The notes below the pieces were generated by a model. It ran no database searches, had not been told where the DNA came from, and worked only from the letters and a program-made list of their open reading frames with translations. Shown piece by piece: positions 11,903 to 22,688 of a stretch of 64,000 nucleotides of DNA. The first letter of the stretch is position 1; every line of letters begins with the position of its first letter. The position numbers were made by a program, and so were the translations under genes. The stretch covers positions 148,179,526 through 148,243,525 of the forward strand of contig NC_134397.1 in assembly GCF_050003625.1 (NCBI RefSeq). The letters are read 5' to 3'. This DNA is from Haematobia irritans. Lineage: Eukaryota > Arthropoda > Insecta > Diptera > Muscidae.

Positions 11903-12686
11903 AGTCCTTTTCGCTCTAGGACGCATATTTAAGGAGATATGCGCAAAAGAAGTTTTTCATATAAAAATTTCATTTTTTTACGTTTTTGGTGGATTTTAAA
12001 TTTTTTGGGGGTGGTCACGACTTAAAGTCCTTTTCGCTCTAGGACGCATATTTAAGGAGATATGGGCAAAAGAAGTTTTTCATATAAAAATTTCAATTTT
12101 TTTAGGTTTTGGGTGGATTTTTCAATTTTTTGGGGTGGTCACGAATAAAAGTCCTTTTCGCTCTAGGACGCATATTTAAGGAGATATGGGCAAAAGAAGT
12201 TTTTCATATAAAAATTTCAATTTTTTTAGGTTTTGGGTGGATTTTTCAAATTTTTGGTGGTGGTCACGAATTAAAGTCCTTTTCGCTCTAGGACGCTCAG
12301 TTTAGGAGATATGGGCAAAAGAAGTTTTTCATATAAAAATTTCAATTTTTTTAGGTTTTGGGTGGATTTTTCAATTTTTTGGGGGTGGTCACGAATTAAA
12401 GTCCTTTTCGCTCTAGGACGCATATTTAAGGAGATATGGACAAAAGAAGTTTTTCATATAAAAATTTCAATTTTTTTTAGGTTTTGGGTGGATTTTTCAA
12501 TTTTTTGGGCGTGGTCACGAATTAAAGTCCTTTTCGCTCTAGGACGCATATTTAAGCAGATATGGGCAAAGGAAGTTTTTCATATAAAAATTTCAATTTT
12601 TTTAGGTTTTGGGTGGATTTTTCAATTTTTTGGGGGTGGTCACGAATTAAAGTCCTTTTCGCTCTAGGACGCTTAGTTTAGGAGAT
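11903..12686 (+). repeat. HOR segment, copy 2 of the 1998-bp-offset pair
   Basis: Matches 9905-10688 at +1998 bp (16 monomers minus 2 bp). It shares ATGCGC (11940), the GGGG copy with ACGAATAAAAG (about 12130), CAAATTTTTGGTGG (about 12247), CTCAG (about 12297), GGGCGTGG (about 12507) and GCAAAGGAAG (12562). The similarity continues into the next HOR up to about 12878. The GCAAAGGAAG substitution is seen only in these two monomers, which links them directly. Confidence 0.88.
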
Positions 12687-15314
12687 ATGGGCAAAAGAAG
12701 TTTTTCATATAAAAATTTCAATTTTTTTAGGTTTTGGGTGGATTTTTCAATTTTTTGGGGGTGGTCACGAATTAGAGTCCTTTTCGCTCTAGGACGCATA
12801 TTTAAGGAGATATGGGCAAAAGAAGTTTTTCATATAAAAATTTAAAATTTTTTTAGGTTTTGGGTGGATTTTTCAATTTTTTGGGGGTGGTCACGAATTA
12901 AAGTCCTTTTCGCTCTAGGACGCATATTTAAGGAGATATGGGCAAAAGAAGTTTTTCATATAAAAATTTCAATTTTTTTAGGTTTTGTGTGGATTTTGCA
13001 ATTTTTTGGGGGTGGTCACGAATTAAAGTCCTTTTCGCTCTAGGACGCATATTTAAGGAGATATGGGCAAAAGAAGTTTTTCATATAAAAATTTCAATTT
13101 TTTTAGGTTTTGGGTGGATTTTTCAATTTTTTGGGGGTGGTCACGAATTAAAGTCCTTTTCGCTCTAGGACGCATATTTAAGGAGATATGGGCAAAAGAA
13201 GTTTTTCATATAAAAATTTCAATTTTTTTAGGTTTTGGGTGGATTTTTCAATTTTTTGGGGGTGGTCACGAATTAAAGTCCTTTTCGCTCTAGGACGCTT
13301 AGTTTAGGAGATATGGGAAAAAGAAGTTTTTCATATAAAAATTTCAATTTTTTTAGGTTTTGGGTGGATTTTTCAATTTTTTGGGGGTGGTCACGAATTA
13401 AAGTCCTTTTCGCTCTAGGACGCTTAGTTTAGGAGATATGGGCAAAAGAAGTTTTTCATATAAAAATTTCAATTTTTTTAGGTTTTGGGTGGATTTTCCA
13501 ATTTTTTGGGGGTGGTCACGAATTAAAGTCCTTTTCGCTCTAGGACGCTTAGTTTAGGAGATATGGGCAAAAAAAGTTTTTCATATAAAAATTTCAGTTT
13601 TTTTAGGTTTTGGGTGGATTTTTCAATTTTTTGGGGGTGGTCACGAATTAAAGTCCTTTTCGCTCTAGGACGCATATTTAAGGAGATATGGACAAAAGAA
13701 GTTTTTCATATAAAAATTTCAATTTTTTTAGATTTTGGGTGGATTTTTCAATTTTTTGGGGGTGGTCACGAATTAAAGTCCTTTTCGCTCTAGGACGCTT
13801 AGTTTAGGAGATATGGGCAAAAGAAGTTTTTCATATAAAAATTTCAATTTTTTTTAGGTTTTGGGTGGATTTTTCAATTTTTTGGGGGTGGTCACGAATT
13901 AATTTCCTTTTCGCTCTAGGACGCATATTTAAGGAGATATGGGCAAAAGAAGTTTTTCATATAAAAATTTCAATTTTTTTAGGTTTTGGGTGGATTTTTC
14001 AATTTTTTGGGGGTGGTCATGAATTAAAGTCCTTTTCGCTCTAGGACGCATATTTAAGGAGATATGGGCAAAAGAAGTTTTTCATATAAAAATTTCAATT
14101 TTTTTAGGTTTTGGGTGGATTTTTCAATTTATTGGGGGTAGTTACGAATTAAAGTCCTTTTCGCTCTAGGACGCATATTTAAGGAGATATGGGCAAAAGA
14201 AGTTTTTCATATAAAAATTTCAATTTTTTTAGGTTTTGGGTGGATTTTTCAATTTTTTGGGGGTGGTCACGAATTAAAGTCCTTTTCGCTCTAGGACGCA
14301 TATTTAAGGAGATATGGGCAAAAGAAGTTTTTCATATAAAAATTTCAATTTTTTTTAGGTTTTGGGTGGATTTTTCAATTTTTTGGGGGTGGTCATGAAT
14401 TAAAGTCCTTTTCGCTCTAGGGCGCATATATAAGGAGATATAGGCAAAAGAAGTTTTTCATATAAAAATTTCAATTTTTTTAGGTTTTGGGTGGATTTTT
14501 CAATTTTTTGGGGGTGGTCACGAATTAAAGTCCTTTTCGCTCTAGGACGCATATTTAAGGAGATATGGGCAAAAGAAGTTTTTCGTATAAAAATTTCAAT
14601 TTTTTTAGGTTTTGGGTGGATTTTTCAATTTTTTGGGGGTGGTCACGAATTAAAGTCCTTTTCGCTCTAGGACGCTTAGTTTAGGAGATATGGGCAAAAG
14701 AAGTTTTTCATATAAAAATTTCAATTTTTTTAGGTTTTGGGTGGATTTTTCAATTTTTTGGGGGTGGTCACGAATTAGAGTCCTTTTCGCTCTAGGACGC
14801 ATATTTAAGGAGATATGGGCAAAAGAAGTTTTTCATATAAAAATTTAAAATTTTTTTAGGTTTTGGGTGGATTTTTCAATTTTTTGGGGGTGGTCACGAA
14901 TTAAAGTCCTTTTCGCTCTAGGACGCATATTTAAGGAGATATGGGCAAAAGAAGTTTTTCATATAAAAATTTAAATTTTTTTAGGTTTTGTGTGGATTTT
15001 GCAATTTTTTGGGTGTGGTCACGAATTAAAGTCCTTTTCGCTCTAGGACGCATATTTAAGGAGATATGGGCAAAAGAAGTTTTTCATATAAAAATTTCAA
15101 TTTTTTAGGTTTTGGGTGGATTTTTCAATTTTTTGGGGGTGGTCACGAATTAAAGTCCTTTTCGCTCTAGGACGCATATTTAAGGAGATATGGGCAAAAG
15201 AAGTTTTTCATATAAAAATTTCAATTTTTTTAGGTTTTGGGTGGATTTTTCAATTTTTTGGGGGTGGTCACGAATTAAAGTCCTTTTCGCTCTAGGACGC
15301 TTAGTTTAGGAGAT
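12687..15314 (+). repeat. HOR pair with 2628-bp offset, copy 1 (21 monomers)
   Basis: Marker order: ATTAGAG (12687), TTTAAAATTTT (12812), GTGTGG/TTTTGCAA (12938), two plain copies, GGGAAAAAG (about 13313), TTTTCCAA (about 13438), GCAAAAAAAG/TTTCAG (13563), GGACAAAAG/TTTAGATT (about 13688), T8 with ATTAATTTCC (about 13813), GGTCATGAA, CAATTTATTGGGGGTAG (about 14064), T8 with GGTCATG (about 14314), GGGCGCATATATAAGG (14420), CGTATA (about 14584), CTTAG with ATTAGAG, TTTAAAATTTT, GGGTGTGG (15011), T6 copy (about 15066), and one plain copy. The private ATTAATTTCC and GGGGGTAG variants are shared with copy 2. Confidence 0.92.
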
Positions 15315-18300
15315 ATGGGCAAAAGAAGTTTTTCATATAAAAATTTCAATTTTTTTAGGTTTCGGGTGGATTTTTCAATTTTTTGGGGGTGGTCACGAAT
15401 TAGAGTCCTTTTCGCTCTAGGACGCATATTTAAGGAGATATGGGCAAAAGAAGTTTTTCATATAAAAATTTAAAATTTTTTTAGGTTTTGGGTGGATTTT
15501 TCAATTTTTTGGGGGTGGTCACGAATTAAAGTCCTTTTCGCTCTAGGACGCATATTTAAGGAGATATGGGCAAAAGAAGTTTTTCATATAAAAATTTCAA
15601 TTTTTTTAGGTTTTGTGTGGATTTTGCAATTTTTTGGGGGTGGTCACGAATTAAAGTCCTTTTCGCTCTAGGACGCATATTTAAGGAGATATGGGCAAAA
15701 GAAGTTTTTCATATAAAAATTTCAATTTTTTTAGGTTTTGGGTGGATTTTTCAATTTTTTGGGGGTGGTCACGAATTAAAGTCCTTTTCGCTCTAGGACG
15801 CATATTTAAGGAGATATGGGCAAAAGAAGTTTTTCATATAAAAATTTCAATTTTTTTAGGTTTTGGGTGGATTTTTCAATTTTTTGGGGGTGGTCACGAA
15901 TTAAAGTCCTTTTCGCTCTAGGACGCTTAGTTTAGGAGATATGGGAAAAAGAAGTTTTTCATATAAAAATTTCAATTTTTTTAGGTTTTGGGTGGATTTT
16001 TCAATTTTTTGGGGGTGGTCACGAATTAAAGTCCTTTTCGCTCTAGGACGCTTAGTTTAGGAGATATGGGCAAAAGAAGTTTTTCATATAAAAATTTCAA
16101 TTTTTTTAGGTTTTGGGTGGATTTTCCAATTTTTTGGGGGTGGTCACGAATTAAAGTCCTTTTCGCTCTAGGACGCTTAGTTTAGGAGATATGGGCAAAA
16201 AAAGTTTTTCATATAAAAATTTCAGTTTTTTTAGGTTTTGGGTGGATTTTTCAATTTTTTGGGGGTGGTCACGAATTAAAGTCCTTTTCGCTCTAGGACG
16301 CATATTTAAGGAGATATGGACAAAAGAAGTTTTTCATATAAAAATTTCAATTTTTTTAGATTTTGGGTGGATTTTTCAATTTTTTGGGGGTGGTCACGAA
16401 TTAAAGTCCTTTTCGCTCTAGGACGCTTAGTTTAGGAGATATGGGCAAAAGAAGTTTTTCATATAAAAATTTCAATTTTTTTTAGGTTTTGGGTGGATTT
16501 TTCAATTTTTTGGGGGTGGTCACGAATTAATTTCCTTTTCGCTCTAGGACGCATATTTAAGGAGATATGGGCAAAAGAAGTTTTTCATATAAAAATTTCA
16601 ATTTTTTTAGGTTTTGGGTGGATTTTTCAATTTATTGGGGGTGGTTACGAATTAAAGTCCTTTTCGCTCTAGGACGCATATTTAAGGAGATATGGGCAAA
16701 AGAAGTTTTTCATATAAAAATTTCAATTTTTTTAGGTTTTGGGTGGATTTTTCAATTTTTTGGGGGTGGTCATGAATTAAAGTCCTTTTCGCTCTAGGAC
16801 GCATATTTAAGGAGATATGGGCAAAAGAAGTTTTTCATATAAAAATTTCAATTTTTTTAGGTTTTGGGTGGATTTTTCAATTTATTGGGGGTAGTTACGA
16901 ATTAAAGTCCTTTTCGCTCTAGGACGCATATTTAAGGAGATATGGGCAAAAGAAGTTTTTCATATAAAAATTTCAATTTTTTTAGGTTTTGGGTGGATTT
17001 TTCAATTTTTTGGGGGTGGTCACGAATTAAAGTCCTTTTCGCTCTAGGACGCATATTTAAGGAGATATGGGCAAAAGAAGTTTTTCATATAAAAATTTCA
17101 ATTTTTTTTAGGTTTTGGGTGGATTTTTCAATTTTTTGGGGGTGGTCATGAATTAAAGTCCTTTTCGCTCTAGGGCGCATATATAAGGAGATATAGGCAA
17201 AAGAAGTTTTTCATATAAAAATTTCAATTTTTTTAGGTTTTGGGTGGATTTTTCAATTTTTTGGGGGTGGTCACGAATTAAAGTCCTTTTCGCTCTAGGA
17301 CGCATATTTAAGGAGATATGGGCAAAAGAAGTTTTTCATATAAAAATTTCAATTTTTTTTAGGTTTTGGGTGGATTTTTCAATTTTTTGGGGGTGGTCAT
17401 GAATTAAAGTCCTTTTCGCTCTAGGGCGCATATATAAGGAGATATAGGCAAAAGAAGTTTTTCATATAAAAATTTCAATTTTTTTAGGTTTTGGGTGGAT
17501 TTTTCAATTTTTTGGGGGTGGTCACGAATTAAAGTCCTTTTCGCTCTAGGACGCATATTTAAGGAGATATGGGCAAAAGAAGTTTTTCGTATAAAAATTT
17601 CAATTTTTTTAGGTTTTGGGTGGATTTTTCAATTTTTTGGGGGTGGTCACGAATTAAAGTCCTTTTCGCTCTAGGACGCTTAGTTTAGGAGATATGGGCA
17701 AAAGAAGTTTTTCATATAAAAATTTCAATTTTTTTAGGTTTTGGGTGGATTTTTCAATTTTTTGGGGGTGGTCACGAATTAGAGTCCTTTTCGCTCTAGG
17801 ACGCATATTTAAGGAGATATGGGCAAAAGAAGTTTTTCATATAAAAATTTAAAATTTTTTTAGGTTTTGGGTGGATTTTTCAATTTTTTGGGGGTGGTCA
17901 CGAATTAAAGTCCTTTTCGCTCTAGGACGCATATTTAAGGAGATATGGGCAAAAGAAGTTTTTCATATAAAAATTTAAATTTTTTTAGGTTTTGTGTGGA
18001 TTTTGCAATTTTTTGGGTGTGGTCACGAATTAAAGTCCTTTTCGCTCTAGGACGCATATTTAAGGAGATATGGGCAAAAGAAGTTTTTCATATAAAAATT
18101 TCAATTTTTTAGGTTTTGGGTGGATTTTTCAATTTTTTGGGGGTGGTCACGAATTAAAGTCCTTTTCGCTCTAGGACGCATATTTAAGGAGATATGGGCA
18201 AAAGAAGTTTTTCATATAAAAATTTCAATTTTTTTAGGTTTTGGGTGGATTTTTCAATTTTTTGGGGGTGGTCACGAATTAAAGTCCTTTTCGCTCTAGG

Positions 18301-18318
18301 ACGCTTAGTTTAGGAGAT
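15315..18318 (+). repeat. HOR pair, copy 2 (24 monomers; three extra monomers)
   Basis: Aligned to copy 1 at +2628 bp from 15315 to about 16560 (ATTAGAG, GTGTGG at 15566, GCAAAAAAAG at 16191, ATTAATTTCC at about 16525). The offset then becomes 2753 bp (one extra monomer, 16942 against 14189). After a 251-bp dimer duplication (GGGCGC at 17174 and 17425) it becomes 3004 bp (CGTATA at 17588, GGGTGTGG at 18015). Both length changes are whole monomers to within 1 bp. The first monomer carries a private TTTCGGGTGG. Confidence 0.92.
17174..17675 (+). repeat. Tandem dimer duplication (251 bp) inside the HOR
   Basis: The rare GGGCGCATATATAAGG linker occurs at 17174 and again at 17425. Each is followed by a GATATAGG monomer; the first pair ends in a T8/GGTCATGAA monomer. 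The corresponding place in the sister HOR copy (14421) has it once, so the second copy is a later two-monomer duplication. Confidence 0.88.
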
Positions 18319-20446
18319 ATGGGAAAAAGAAGTTTTTCATATAAAAATTTCAATTTTTTTAGGTTTTGGGTGGATTTTTCAATTTTTTGGGGGTGGTCAC
18401 GAATTAAAGTCCTTTTCGCTCTAGGACGCATATTTAAGGAGATATGGACAAAAGAAGTTTTTCATATAAAAATTTCAATTTTTTTAGATTTTGGGTGGAT
18501 TTTTCAATTTTTTGGGGGTGGTCACGAATTAAAGTCCTTTTCGCTCTAGGACGCTTAGTTTAGGAGATATGGGCAAAAGAAGTTTTTCATATAAAAATTT
18601 CAATTTTTTTTAGGTTTTGGGTGGATTTTTCAATTTTTTGGGGGTGGTCACGAATTAAATTCCTTTTCGCTCTAGGACGCATATTTAAGGAGATATGGGC
18701 AAAAGAAGTTTTTCATATAAAAATTTCAATTTTTTTAGGTTTTGGGTGGATTTTTCAATTTATTGGGGGTGGTTACGAATTAAAGTCCTTTTCGCTCTAG
18801 GACGCATATTTAAGGAGATATGGGCAAAAGAAGTTTTTCATATAAAAATTTCAATTTTTTTAGGTTTTGGGTGGATTTTTCAATTTTTTGGGGGTGGTCA
18901 CGAATTAAAGTCCTTTTCGCTCTAGGACGCATATTTAAGGAGATATGGGCAAAAGAAGTTTTTCATATAAAAATTTCAATTTTTTTTAGGTTTTGGGTGG
19001 ATTTTTCAATTTTTTGGGGGTGGTCATGAATTAAAGTCCTTTTCGCTCTAGGACGCATATATAAGGAGATATAGGCAAAAGAAGTTTTTCATATAAAAAT
19101 TTCATTTTTTTTAGGTTTTGGGTGGATTTTTCAATTTTTTGGGGGTGGTCACGAATTAAAGTCCTTTTCGCTCTAGGACGCATATTTAAGAAGATATGGG
19201 CAAAAGAAGTTTTTCATATAAAAATTTCAATTTTTTTAGGTTTTGGGTGAATTTTTCAATTTTTTGGGGGTGGTCACGAATTAAAGTCTTTTTTGCTCTA
19301 GGACGCATATTTAAGGAGATATGGGCAAAAGAAGTTTTTCATATAAAAATTTCAATTTTTTTAGGTTTTGGGTGGATTTTTCAATTTTTTGGGGGTGGTC
19401 ACGAATTAAAGTCCTTTTCGCTCTAGGACGCATATTTAAGGAGATATGGGCAAAAGAAGTTTTTCATATACAAATTTCAATTTTTTTAGGTTTTGGGTGG
19501 AATTTTCAATTTTTTGGGGGTGGTCACGAATTAAAGTCCTTTTTCGCTCTAGGACGCTTAGTTTAGGAGATATGGGCAAAAGAAGTTTTTCATATAAAAA
19601 TTCCAATTTTTTTAGGTTTTGGGTGGATTTTTCAATTTTTTGGGGGTGGTCACGAATAAAAGTCCTTTTCGCTCTAGGACGCATATTTAAGGAGATATGG
19701 GCAAAAGAAGTTTTTCGTATAAAAATTTCAATTTTTTTAGGTTTTGGGTGGATTTTTCAATTTTTTGGGGGTGGTCACGAATTAAAGTCCTTTTCGCTCT
19801 AGGACGCATATTTAAGGAGATATGGGCAAAAGAAGTTTTTCATATAAAAATTTCAATTTTTTTAGGTTTTGGGTGGATTTTTCAATTTTTTGGGGGTGGT
19901 CACGAATTAAAGTCCTTTTCGCTCTAGGACGCATATTTAAGGAGATATGGGCAAAAGAAGTTTTTCATATACAAATTTCAATTTTTTTAGGTTTTGGGTG
20001 GATTTTTCAATTTTTTGGGGGTGGTCACGAATTAGAGTCCTTTTCGCTCTAGGACGCATATTTAAGGAGATATGGGCAAAAGAAGTTTTTCATATAAAAA
20101 TTTAAAATTTTTTTAGGTTTTGGGTGGATTTTTCAATTTTTTGGGGGTGGTCACGAATTAAAGTCCTTTTCGCTCTAGGACGCATATTTAAGGAGGTATG
20201 GGCAAAAGAAGTTTTTCATATAAAAATTTCAATTTTTTAGGTTTTGGGTGGATTTTTCAATTTTTTGGGGGTGGTCACGAATTAAAGTCCTTTTCGCTCT
20301 AGGACGCATATTTAAGGAGATATGGGCAAAAGAAGTTTTTCATATAAAAATTTCAATTTTTTTAGGTTTTGGGTGGATTTTTCAATTTTTTGGGGGTGGT
20401 CACGAATTAAAGTCCTTTTCGCTCTAGGACGCTTAGTTTAGGAGAT
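18319..20446 (+). repeat. HOR pair with 2128-bp offset, copy 1 (864-bp deletion)
   Basis: Begins with GGGAAAAAG (18319), followed directly by GGACAAAAG/TTTAGATT. The TTTTCCAA and GCAAAAAAAG monomers found between these two elsewhere (for example 13438 and 13563) are absent, a loss of exactly two monomers. Markers continue: T8/ATTAAATTCC, CAATTTATTGG (18695), T8/GGTCATG (about 18945), GATATAGG (about 19071), then directly TTAAGAAG/CTTTTTTGCTC (19196). About 864 bp (seven monomers) present in copy 2 and in the 2616-bp HOR are missing between the last two. The rest is CATATACAAA (19446), ACGAATAAAAG (about 19656), CGTATA (about 19716), a plain copy, CATATACAAA/ATTAGAG (19947), TTTAAAATTTT, and a T6 copy. 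Confidence 0.9.
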
Positions 20447-22688
20447 ATGGGAAAAAGAAGTTTTTCATATAAAAATTTCAATTTTTTTAGGTTTTGGGTG
20501 GATTTTTCAATTTTTTGGGGGTGGTCACGAATTAAAGTCCTTTTCGCTCTAGGACGCATATTTAAGGAGATATGGACAAAAGAAGTTTTTCATATAAAAA
20601 TTTCAATTTTTTTAGATTTTGGGTGGATTTTTCAATTTTTTGGGGGTGGTCACGAATTAAAGTCCTTTTCGCTCTAGGACGCTTAGTTTAGGAGATATGG
20701 GCAAAAGAAGTTTTTCATATAAAAATTTCAATTTTTTTTAGGTTTTGGGTGGATTTTTCAATTTTTTGGGGGTGGTCACGAATTAAATTCCTTTTCGCTC
20801 TAGGACGCATATTTAAGGAGATATGGGCAAAAGAAGTTTTTCATATAAAAATTTCAATTTTTTTAGGTTTTGGGTGGATTTTTCAATTTATTGGGGGTGG
20901 TTACGAATTAAAGTCCTTTTCGCTCTAGGACGCATATTTAAGGAGATATGGGCAAAAGAAGTTTTTCATATAAAAATTTCAATTTTTTTTAGGTTTTGGG
21001 TGGATTTTTCAATTTTTTGGGGGTGGTCATGAATTAAAGTCCTTTTCGCTCTAGGACGCATATATAAGGAGATATAGGCAAAAGAAGTTTTTCATATAAA
21101 AATTTCAATTTTTTTAGGTTTTGGGTGGATTTTTCAATTTTTTGGGGGTGGTCACGAATTAAAGTCCTTTTCGCTCTAGGACGCATATTTAAGGAGATAT
21201 GGGCAAAAGAAGTTTTTCATATAAAGATTTCAATTTTTTTAGGTTTTGGGTGAATTTTTCAATTTTTTGGGGGTGGTCACGAATTAAAGTCCTTTTCGCT
21301 CTAGGACGCATATTTAAGGAGATATGGGCAAAAGAAGTTTTTCATATAAAAATTTCAATTTTTTTAGGTTTTGGGTGGATTTTTCAATTTTTTGGGGTGG
21401 TCACGAATTAAAGTCCTTTTCGCTCTAGGACGCATATTTAAGGAGATATGGGCAAAAGAAGTTTTTCATATAAAAATTTCAATTTTTTTAGGTTTTGGGT
21501 GGATTTTTCAATTTTTTTTGGGGGTGGTCACGAATTAAAGTCCTTTTCGCTCTAGGACGCATATTTAAGGAGATATGGGCAAAAGAAGTTTTTCATATAA
21601 AAATTTCAATTTTTTTAGGTTTTGGGTGGATTTTTCAATTTTTTGGGGTGGTCACGAAGTAAAGTCCTTTTCGCTCTAGGACGCATATTTAAGGAGATAT
21701 GGGCAAAAGAAGTTTTTCATATAAAAATTTCAATTTTTTTAGGTTTTGGGTGGATTTTTCAATGGGGGTGGTCACGAATTAAAGTCCTTTTCGCTCTAGG
21801 ACGCATATTTAAGGAGATATGGACAAAAGAAGTTTTTCATATAAAAATTTCATTTTTTTACGTTTTGGGTGAATTTTTCAATTTTTTGGGGGTGGTCACG
21901 AATTAAAGTCCTTTTCGCTCTAGGACGCATATTTAAGGAGATATGGGCAAAAGAAGTTTTTCATATAAAAATTTCAATTTTTTTAGGTTTTGGGTGGATT
22001 TTTCAATGGGGGTGGTCACGAATTAAAGTCCTTTTCGCTCTAGGACGCATATTTAAGAAGATATGGGCAAAAGAAGTTTTTCATATAAAAATTTCAATTT
22101 TTTTAGGTTTTGGGTGAATTTTTCAATTTTTTGGGGGTGGTCATGAATTAAAGTCTTTTTTGCTCTAGGACGCATATTTAAGGAGATATGGGCAAAAGAA
22201 GTTTTTCATATAAAAATTTCAATTTTTTTAGGTTTTGGGTGGATTTTTCAATTTTTTGGGGGTGGTCACGAATTAAAGTCCTTTTCGCTCTAGGACGCAT
22301 ATTTAAGGAGATATGGGCAAAAGAAGTTTTTCATATACAAATTTCAATTTTTTTAGGTTTTGGGTGGAATTTTCAATTTTTTGGGGGTGGTCACGAATTA
22401 AAGTCCTTTTTCGCTCTAGGACGCTTAGTTTAGGAGATATGGGCAAAAGAAGTTTTTCATATAAAAATTCCAATTTTTTTAGGTTTTGGGTGGATTTTTC
22501 AATTTTTTGGGGGTGGTCACGAATAAAAGTCCTTTTCGCTCTAGGACGCATATTTAAGGAGATATGGGCAAAAGAAGTTTTTCGTATAAAAATTTCAATT
22601 TTTTTAGGTTTTGGGTGGATTTTTCAATTTTTTGGGGGTGGTCACGAATTAAAGTCCTTTTCGCTCTAGGACGCATATTTAAGGAGAT
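20447..22688 (+). repeat. HOR pair with 2128-bp offset, copy 2 (one monomer short)
   Basis: Shares with copy 1 the two-monomer loss between GGGAAAAAG and GGACAAAAG, so that loss predates the duplication. It lacks one monomer after CAATTTATTGG (20823), changing the offset from 2128 to 2003 bp. It keeps the 864-bp core that copy 1 lost (AAAGATTTC 21199, ACGAAGTAAAG about 21652, short CAATGGGGG copies about 21760 and 22005, TTTACGTTTTGGG about 21855). From 22188 to about 22669 it matches 19321-19802 at +2867 bp. The private GGTCATGAA at about 22139 is absent from the sister. Confidence 0.9.

Noticed and set aside
13043..13167. AAGGAG just upstream of ATGGGC looks like a bacterial ribosome binding site
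   Set aside because: The spacing is only two bases, it is repeated in most of about 510 tandem monomers, and the array has the character of eukaryotic satellite DNA.
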